DNA of 10,433 nt from Candidatus Saccharimonadota bacterium (GTDB lineage: Bacteria; Patescibacteriota; Saccharimonadia; Saccharimonadales; Saccharimonadaceae), in the NCBI GenBank assembly GCA_028289095.1, contig JAQGGY010000059.1:1-10433 (forward strand), in the 5' to 3' direction. Positions 6,303 to 10,433 of the stretch are shown piece by piece. The notes beneath the pieces were generated by a model. It did not search any database. It saw only the letters and a program-made list of their open reading frames with translations, and was not told the DNA's origin. The position numbers and the translations under genes were made by a program. Positions within the stretch are counted from its first letter, which is position 1. Each line of letters opens with the position of its first letter.

Positions 6303-6331
6303 TTGCTCAAATAACACAAACCTCTTATGCT
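6303..6331 (+). promoter_or_regulatory. possible promoter of the minor-pilin operon
   Basis: TTGCTC (6303-6308), a 17-base spacer and TATGCT (6326-6331) would start transcription at the ATG at 6339, giving another leaderless mRNA. An overlapping extended -10, TGCTATAAG, ends only two bases before the ATG and would initiate inside the gene, so it is less suitable. Readthrough from murB is the alternative. Confidence 0.35.
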
Positions 6332-6338
6332 ATAAGAT

Positions 6339-6833
6339 ATGAATATACGTGAAGGGTTCACGATTGTTGAGCTTATTATTACATTGACGATAATGGCGAT
6401 CCTTATGACGTTAGCTGCAGTCAATCTTACTGACACGCTTGCGAAAGGGCGGGATACTGAACGTCGTAATGATGTGACAAATATTATCCTCTTCCAGGAA
6501 ACTGCCTATAACCGTTCAACAACCCGTTCCTATTTCCACAATGCGTCAGTATCATCACCTGCTTTGATAGAAACGTACTATCAGAATATTGACCGCGATA
6601 ACCTGCGCGCACCGGGTGTCGTTTCACCAAACTATAGCCTGGTGATCGCTACAAATACTGTTCAGACCGCGACTGGCGTATTGCCTCAGCCAACTGATAC
6701 GACCTACGTTTATCAGCCATTAGAAACCGACGGTACTATTTGCAACGACTCTGCATCGTGCCGAAAATTTAATATATACTTCCGCGAAGAGTCGACTGGC
6801 ACAACTATAATGATGACGAGCCGAAGCCAATGA
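6339..6833 (+). CDS. minor type IV pilin, GspG-like
   Basis: This 164-residue prepilin has a short leader (MNIREG) and the cleavage and methylation signature G6|FTIVE with Glu11 at mature position +5, followed by one hydrophobic helix (about 7-30). The stretch after the helix (KGRDTERRNDVTNI, 36-49) is the usual GspG-type alpha-helix extension. The C-terminal part has YVYQPLETDGT (123-133), a Cys pair (C135, C141) and RKFNIYF, as in many CPR pseudopilins. It would be inserted in the cytoplasmic membrane, processed by a prepilin peptidase (not in this window) and assembled in the pilus, probably as a minor subunit because it differs from the two major-type pilins downstream. No ribosome site precedes the ATG. 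The stop TGA overlaps the next start in ATGA. Confidence 0.85.
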   Translation: MNIREGFTIVELIITLTIMAILMTLAAVNLTDTLAKGRDTERRNDVTNIILFQETAYNRSTTRSYFHNASVSSPALIETYYQNIDRDNLRAPGVVSPNYSLVIATNTVQTATGVLPQPTDTTYVYQPLETDGTICNDSASCRKFNIYFREESTGTTIMMTSRSQ

Positions 6834-7210
6834 GCAAGCAAAACACACAATCAGGATTTTCTGCAATTGAATTACTCATTAGCTTGTTCATTGCCGTCGC
6901 TTTTGTTAGCGCAGGCTATCAGCTATATGCCGTCATTTTAAAAGACGGTAGTGAAGCGAAATTACGCGCCACGGCAAATGATATCGCTTACGAACGATTA
7001 CGAGCGTACTCCGCCCAAGCCACCAACCCATGTACAACTATTACACCTACCGCCACCTTGCCAACGCCGAGCGGCTTGCCGCCTGGTACTACCATAGCAG
7101 CTTCAATTACCTGCCCTTATGGGTCCAACCCTGTATCAAAGATAGCCGTCACGATATTATACGGCACGCCACAAAAAGAGGTAACACATGCAACATATGT
7201 TAAAAATTAA
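6830..7210 (+). CDS. minor type IV pilin, PilV/GspI-like
   Basis: This 126-residue prepilin has the signature SG9|FSAIELLISLF, with Glu14 at +5 and a single N-terminal helix (about 10-36). The globular part is short and has two Cys (C68, C95) that could form a disulfide. Size and position between a GspG-like and a PilW-like gene suggest the PilV/GspI role in a pilus-tip initiation complex. That role is inferred from known minor-pilin operons. The start overlaps the preceding stop in ATGA with no clear Shine-Dalgarno, so translation is probably coupled. Its last 23 bases overlap the next gene. The helix has FIAVAFVSAGYQLY where major pilins are more hydrophobic, as often seen in minor pilins. 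Confidence 0.8.
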   Translation: MSKQNTQSGFSAIELLISLFIAVAFVSAGYQLYAVILKDGSEAKLRATANDIAYERLRAYSAQATNPCTTITPTATLPTPSGLPPGTTIAASITCPYGSNPVSKIAVTILYGTPQKEVTHATYVKN

Positions 7211-9224
7211 GCCTTCCGACCAGAAAACATCCGGTTTTACATTAGTCGAGATGCTAGTTATTGCTCCTATTGTCATCTTGGCCCTCGGAGGATTTATCGC
7301 GTTGATGGTAACGATGGTCGGTAGCGTACTAGCTACCCGCGATCAAACAATGATGCTCTACGAAAGCCAAGATTCACTCACCCGCGTAGAAGATGATATT
7401 AGGCTATCCGCTCAATTCCTGAGGACAACTGGTACGGTACTTACTCCTCAAGGAAGCGATAGTAATTTTACCGGTACAGCAGCCTTTACTAATTCATCTA
7501 GCACACTCGTTCTTCTGACGCTAGCCACCACAAAAAACCCCGCAGACTCGACACGCGAATTAGTATATTACAAAAATCAGCCTAATGCATGTACCAATAA
7601 AATCTTTAATCAAGTTTATTTTAGTCAAGTTGTATATTTCATAAACAACGGGTCTCTTTGGCGACGAACAATCCTGCCACCGTACAATACTAACGCAACA
7701 GCAGACTTTGAATCGTTATGCGACGCGCCGTGGCAACAAAACAGCTGTAGTCCTGGGTATGTTAATGCCCGCTGTAAAGCGAACGATATTGAATTGATGA
7801 AAAACGTGACCAGCATGGATATTAAGTATTATGCCACTCCGACCAGTACCACCGACTTAGGTCCCACCGGCGCACCAGATACTAGCTCGGTCAAAGTTAC
7901 CGTCAACGGCAGCAAAACCGTCGCTGGACGTACCGTCGCCACGTCGCAATCAACACGTGCAACAAGGCTGAATGTCGCCGTATCCCCGCCTACAATGCCA
8001 CCGCTACAATTCACTGGACATCCAGCCAACGCTACGGTTATACAAACGGATACAAACATCCAATTCACTGCCGCACCATCGCTAGCCCGCGCTACCCTGC
8101 AATGGCAACGATCAACAAACGGTGGCAGCATATGGAGCAATATCGCGGGCGCAACGTCTGCGACGTACACTTTGTCTACCGTCAGCACATCACTTAACGG
8201 ATACCAGTACCGCGCTATTGCATCGACTCCCGAAGAATCCGTCATAAGTAATCCGGCGCTGTTAACCGTTACGCTATGGGGGAATTTAACCTACTTAAAT
8301 GGATATTCGCGCTTTGATGCAACGGCATACAATGACTTGGGTTATACCAAAACAGCGCGTGGCGTGGTGATGTTAAAGGGCATGGTTAAAAAGTCATCTG
8401 CTGTCGTAAGCGGGGAGGTTATTGCAATATTACCCCCAGGGAAGCGTCCGACCGGCAGGTTACTGTTCCAAACCATGTCAAGCGGTGTTGCAGGTCGTGT
8501 CGATGTCTATCCGAATGGTGAAATTCGCGCAGTGTACGGCGACATGGGATGGATGACACTGGATGGCATTACATTTATACCCGCAGGAGGATACGCGCAG
8601 ACAGCACTCACCCTAGTAAACGGATGGACACAATACGATCCAGCCAATATCGCGCCTGGTGCCTTTGCTACAGATTCACTGGGACGCGTTCACATACAGG
8701 GCCTGGTGCGTCCAGGTACTGTTACTGACAATACCCAGATTGCATCTAACATTACCGCGCGTCCTAGTAAGTATATGCACATCCCCGGTCGTAGCGACCC
8801 GCGTGGTGCAGTAGGTATTGATCCTGTCAGTGGTGTGGTCGCCAAAGGGGCCGCCAATGGCCACCTATCTTTACAGACAATGTATTATCCGTCATCGTTC
8901 GCAGGCTGGTCGACATTTACCTTATTAAATGGCTGGGTATCACTAGATGGCGGCGTCAGCTTTACCACACCTGGTTATGCGAAGGGTGATGATAATATCG
9001 TCCGAATGAAAGGTTTGATTAGTAGCGGCAACACTGCTGCAGGCACCATTGTCGGTACTCTTCCTGCAGGCTATAGGCCAGCCACCCGAGTACTTTTACC
9101 AGCCCTATGCAACCCAAATGTCGAATGTCGAATTGACATTACACCTACGGGCAACGTCGAATTATATTATTCGAATGCCGGCTGGACGTCACTTGATCAT
9201 GTTACCTTTTTGGCCGAACAGTAA
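7188..9224 (+). CDS. PilW-like minor pilin with tail-fibre-like repeats, probable adhesin
   Basis: This 678-residue protein is several times the size of a normal pilin. Residues 1-16 are the leader, G16|FTLVE with Glu21 at +5, and the helix continues to about 48 with the EMLVIAPIVIL pattern I associate with CPR PilW-like proteins. Residues 49-265 are a pilin-like globular part with four Cys (134, 178, 187, 196). Residues 266-363 look like an Ig-like domain (LQWQRS with W306, NGYQYRA with Y341, then a linker strand). Residues 364-678 hold three modules of about 103-107 residues resembling repeats in phage tail-fibre and receptor-binding proteins. Being too large for the pilus shaft, it probably caps the tip and binds a target surface. 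This is inference. ATG 7188 has AGAGG (7177-7181) six bases upstream. Confidence 0.85.
   Translation: MQHMLKIKPSDQKTSGFTLVEMLVIAPIVILALGGFIALMVTMVGSVLATRDQTMMLYESQDSLTRVEDDIRLSAQFLRTTGTVLTPQGSDSNFTGTAAFTNSSSTLVLLTLATTKNPADSTRELVYYKNQPNACTNKIFNQVYFSQVVYFINNGSLWRRTILPPYNTNATADFESLCDAPWQQNSCSPGYVNARCKANDIELMKNVTSMDIKYYATPTSTTDLGPTGAPDTSSVKVTVNGSKTVAGRTVATSQSTRATRLNVAVSPPTMPPLQFTGHPANATVIQTDTNIQFTAAPSLARATLQWQRSTNGGSIWSNIAGATSATYTLSTVSTSLNGYQYRAIASTPEESVISNPALLTVTLWGNLTYLNGYSRFDATAYNDLGYTKTARGVVMLKGMVKKSSAVVSGEVIAILPPGKRPTGRLLFQTMSSGVAGRVDVYPNGEIRAVYGDMGWMTLDGITFIPAGGYAQTALTLVNGWTQYDPANIAPGAFATDSLGRVHIQGLVRPGTVTDNTQIASNITARPSKYMHIPGRSDPRGAVGIDPVSGVVAKGAANGHLSLQTMYYPSSFAGWSTFTLLNGWVSLDGGVSFTTPGYAKGDDNIVRMKGLISSGNTAAGTIVGTLPAGYRPATRVLLPALCNPNVECRIDITPTGNVELYYSNAGWTSLDHVTFLAEQ
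8277..9221 (+). repeat. three tandem tail-fibre-like protein modules
   Basis: The modules cover about residues 364-466, 469-572 and 574-678 of the large pilin. Aligned marks are LTYLNGYSRFD, LTLVNGWTQYD and FTLLNGWVSLD (starting at 367, 474 and 577). A second set is GVVMLKGMV, GRVHIQGLV and NIVRMKGLI. A third is LPPGKRPTGRLLF, ITARPSKYMHIPG and LPAGYRPATRVLLP. A fourth is GRVDVYPNG, GAVGIDPVSG and CRIDITPTG. GWMTLDGITF closes module 1 and GWTSLDHVTF closes module 3; module 2 lacks this closing strand. DNA identity between modules is low, so the duplication is old. Confidence 0.75.
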
Positions 9225-9290
9225 ATAGGTACATTGTAAGAAATGATTATATAAAATGCTTGTGTTTACACCTGCGTACGTGTATAGTTT

Positions 9291-9313
9291 TGATATATAC
9301 AATTAATAGGGGG
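9291..9313 (+). promoter_or_regulatory. extended -10 and ribosome site of first major pilin
   Basis: TGATATATA (9291-9299) is an extended -10 element, predicting a start near 9306. AGGGGG (9308-9313) is a strong Shine-Dalgarno-like site 11 bases before the ATG at 9325. An inverted pair TACAC...GTGTA (9267-9271, 9280-9284) just upstream could be an operator. A separate promoter here would let the major pilin be made in excess over the tip proteins. Confidence 0.45.
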
Positions 9314-9324
9314 CAAAAAATAAA

Positions 9325-9771
9325 ATGAAACTTAATAACACCAACAAAGAACGCGGTTTTACGATCGTTGAACTTTTGATCGTTATTGTGGTCATCGGTA
9401 TCCTAGCAGCAATTACTATCGTTGCTTACAACGGTGTCCAGAACCGCGCACGAACAGTTACTGCACAGGCGAACGCTCAAGAAGCTCAGAATAAATCTGA
9501 AACCTACGCAGCTGACACAGGTAACGGCTCATACCCTACACTAGCGCAGCTAAGCCCAGGTACTGGTACGTCACAGATATCGACAAACCTAGTAGGACTT
9601 ATCCAAGCAGCGGCTCCTACAACTACAACAACAACAAAAATCGGCTACACTCCATGCCCATCTGCCGCTGCACCATACACTGGCGCAAAGGCTGCATACT
9701 GGGATTCTACAACCGGTGCTGTCGTTGTCTTAAACGCAGGCCAAGCTACTGGTACAAGCTTTACTTGCTAA
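9325..9771 (+). CDS. type IV major-type pilin, copy 1
   Basis: This 148-residue PilA-type prepilin has an 11-residue leader ending ERG, cleavage before F12, and Glu16 at +5. The canonical helix LLIVIVVIGILAAITIVAYNGV continues as a charged, Gln/Ala-rich helix to about residue 62. The globular part carries SYPTLAQL (69-76), a Thr-rich loop (99-104) and a Cys pair (C111 and the terminal C148) that should close a pilin D-loop by a disulfide. It probably polymerises to form the pilus shaft. It has its own promoter-like element and the strongest ribosome site in the window. A perfect 40-bp palindrome follows the stop. DNA from 9355 to 9443 is almost identical to the next gene, while the rest is unrelated. 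Confidence 0.92.
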   Translation: MKLNNTNKERGFTIVELLIVIVVIGILAAITIVAYNGVQNRARTVTAQANAQEAQNKSETYAADTGNGSYPTLAQLSPGTGTSQISTNLVGLIQAAAPTTTTTTKIGYTPCPSAAAPYTGAKAAYWDSTTGAVVVLNAGQATGTSFTC

Positions 9772-9786
9772 TACGTAGATAATCAA

Positions 9787-9826
9787 ATACGTTTAGTTCT
9801 CGAATTAATTCGAGAACTAAACGTAT
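9787..9826. terminator. perfect 40-bp palindrome between the two pilin genes
   Basis: The two 20-base halves (9787-9806 and 9807-9826) are exact reverse complements with no spacer. In RNA this gives a stem of up to about 18 bp with a minimal loop, 15 bases after the pilin stop. No T-run follows, so termination would be imperfect. Alternatives are 3'-end protection of the pilin mRNA, a protein-binding or cruciform site, or a recombination site. No other copy is seen in the window. Confidence 0.5.
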
Positions 9827-9889
9827 GAGTAGTAAATGAAAAATCATACGAAAATCAAAGAAATATTATAAAATAGGACATACCATTCA

Positions 9890-10390
9890 ATGAAGAAGAA
9901 TACTGGTTTTACGATCGTTGAACTTTTGATCGTTATTGTGGTCATCGGTATCCTAGCAGCAATTACTATTGTTGCTTACAACGGTGTCCAGAATAAGGCA
10001 CGCACAACACAGTACCAAACTGATGTTACGTCACTCGTACGAAAGACAGAGGCTTACGCCGCTGCGAGCACATCAGGTGGCTATCCGCTAACTGCTGCAG
10101 GTACCGATCTAGCTAGCGTAACCGCACAGACTACAGCAGGCGCCAACTTAACGACGCTAGTTAATAGCCTTACGGAATCAAAGCTACCGCCGAATCTCAC
10201 CTTTTTTGCCGTAATTCCAATTAATGGAACACTGCCATCGTACGCTCAGACAATAACTGCAGTTAATGCCAGCGCAACGACTGACTCTTACTTCGTTGCC
10301 TACTGTACGACTGGTAAAGGCATGCGCATCTACTACCCCGACCAAGTCACATCAACCGTCAAAACATCTGATGTTGGCATTTGTCCATAA
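9890..10390 (+). CDS. type IV major-type pilin, copy 2
   Basis: This 166-residue prepilin has a 6-residue leader MKKNTG, cleavage before F7, and Glu11 at +5. From there to residue 35 it is identical in protein sequence to copy 1. After AYNGVQN the two diverge completely: here KARTTQYQTDVTSLVRKTE, a GGYPLTAAGTDL segment (63-74), and a beta-rich C-terminal part with a D-loop Cys pair (C139, C165). It is likely an alternative or second shaft subunit. AGGA (9875-9878) lies 11 bases before the ATG, the same spacing as in copy 1. A/T-rich TATTAT or TATAAA at 9864-9872 may be a promoter but would start too close to AGGA, so it may instead depend on readthrough of the palindrome. The gene ends 43 bases before the window edge. 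Confidence 0.92.
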   Translation: MKKNTGFTIVELLIVIVVIGILAAITIVAYNGVQNKARTTQYQTDVTSLVRKTEAYAAASTSGGYPLTAAGTDLASVTAQTTAGANLTTLVNSLTESKLPPNLTFFAVIPINGTLPSYAQTITAVNASATTDSYFVAYCTTGKGMRIYYPDQVTSTVKTSDVGICP

Positions 10391-10410
10391 GACATAACAG
10401 CTTTCCATTT

Positions 10411-10433
10411 AAAAAATCCTCGACAATGTCGAG
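10411..10433 (+). terminator. terminator hairpin cut by the window end
   Basis: CTCGAC-AAT-GTCGAG (10419-10433) is a 6-bp stem with a 3-base loop preceded by an A-run (10411-10416), 28 bases after the pilin stop. The A-run would extend the stem if T bases follow beyond the edge, as in a bidirectional intrinsic terminator. The 3' side is not in the window. Confidence 0.5.

Noticed and set aside
6831..6833. Recoding of TGA as Gly, as in some other CPR lineages
   Set aside because: TGA ends the first minor pilin at a sensible place and overlaps the next start, and no gene here contains an in-frame TGA at a conserved glycine.
7829..8245. 138-codon minus-strand frame inside the large pilin gene
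   Set aside because: No motif, ribosome site or promoter was seen, and it opposes the Ig-like domain of a convincing gene.
9267..9284. TACAC...GTGTA pair as a terminator of the large pilin gene
   Set aside because: The stem is only 5 bp with no GC core or T-run, and it overlaps the promoter region of the next gene, so an operator is at least as likely.
1..10433. CRISPR array, insertion sequence or phage genes
   Set aside because: No regularly spaced repeats, transposase or phage structural gene was found; the fibre-like modules are part of a pilin frame.

Overview
The window reads as chromosome of a Patescibacteria (CPR) member, most like Saccharibacteria (TM7). This placement is inferred from the style of the type IV pilins (including a minor pilin with an EMLVIAPIVIL stretch), short or absent 5' leaders, the compact layout and the standard genetic code with TGA used as a stop. 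No rRNA or other taxonomic marker is present, so it stays an inference.

Left part (1-2420): a 5'-truncated remnant of a DUF1801/YdhG-type gene meets a small SemiSWEET (PQ-loop) transporter gene tail to tail, and the two stop codons share the four bases TTAA. Divergent from the transporter is a CPA2-type monovalent cation:proton antiporter with a C-terminal RCK (TrkA-N) domain, probably expressed from a leaderless mRNA.

Middle (2421-5275): two overlapping alpha/beta hydrolase genes of different subfamilies form an operon. The first has no usable start codon in its own frame, although its N-terminal beta strands are clearly encoded. Facing them on the minus strand is an aquaporin/glycerol-facilitator gene. 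It has its own TTGACA promoter and a wobble-paired hairpin after its stop. A minus-strand tRNA-Arg(UCG) follows, with encoded CCA and a very strong terminator. Between this tRNA and murB lie two displaced copies of tRNA pieces, one direct and one inverted, beside a strong minus-strand extended -10 box.

Right part (5276-10433): murB (cell-wall precursor synthesis) is followed by five genes with prepilin signatures. Three form a tight operon: a GspG-like minor pilin, a PilV-like minor pilin, and a 678-residue PilW-like pilin. The last carries an Ig-like domain and three tandem modules resembling phage tail-fibre receptor-binding repeats. Two major-pilin-type genes follow, separated by a perfect 40-bp palindrome. 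They share an 88/89-identical DNA block over their N-terminal helices but have unrelated C-terminal halves. Together the cluster looks like a pilus made of major subunits plus a minor-pilin tip complex, with the 678-residue protein as the likely adhesin. This would suit an episymbiont that must grip a host cell. No pilus motor, platform or prepilin peptidase gene lies in the window.
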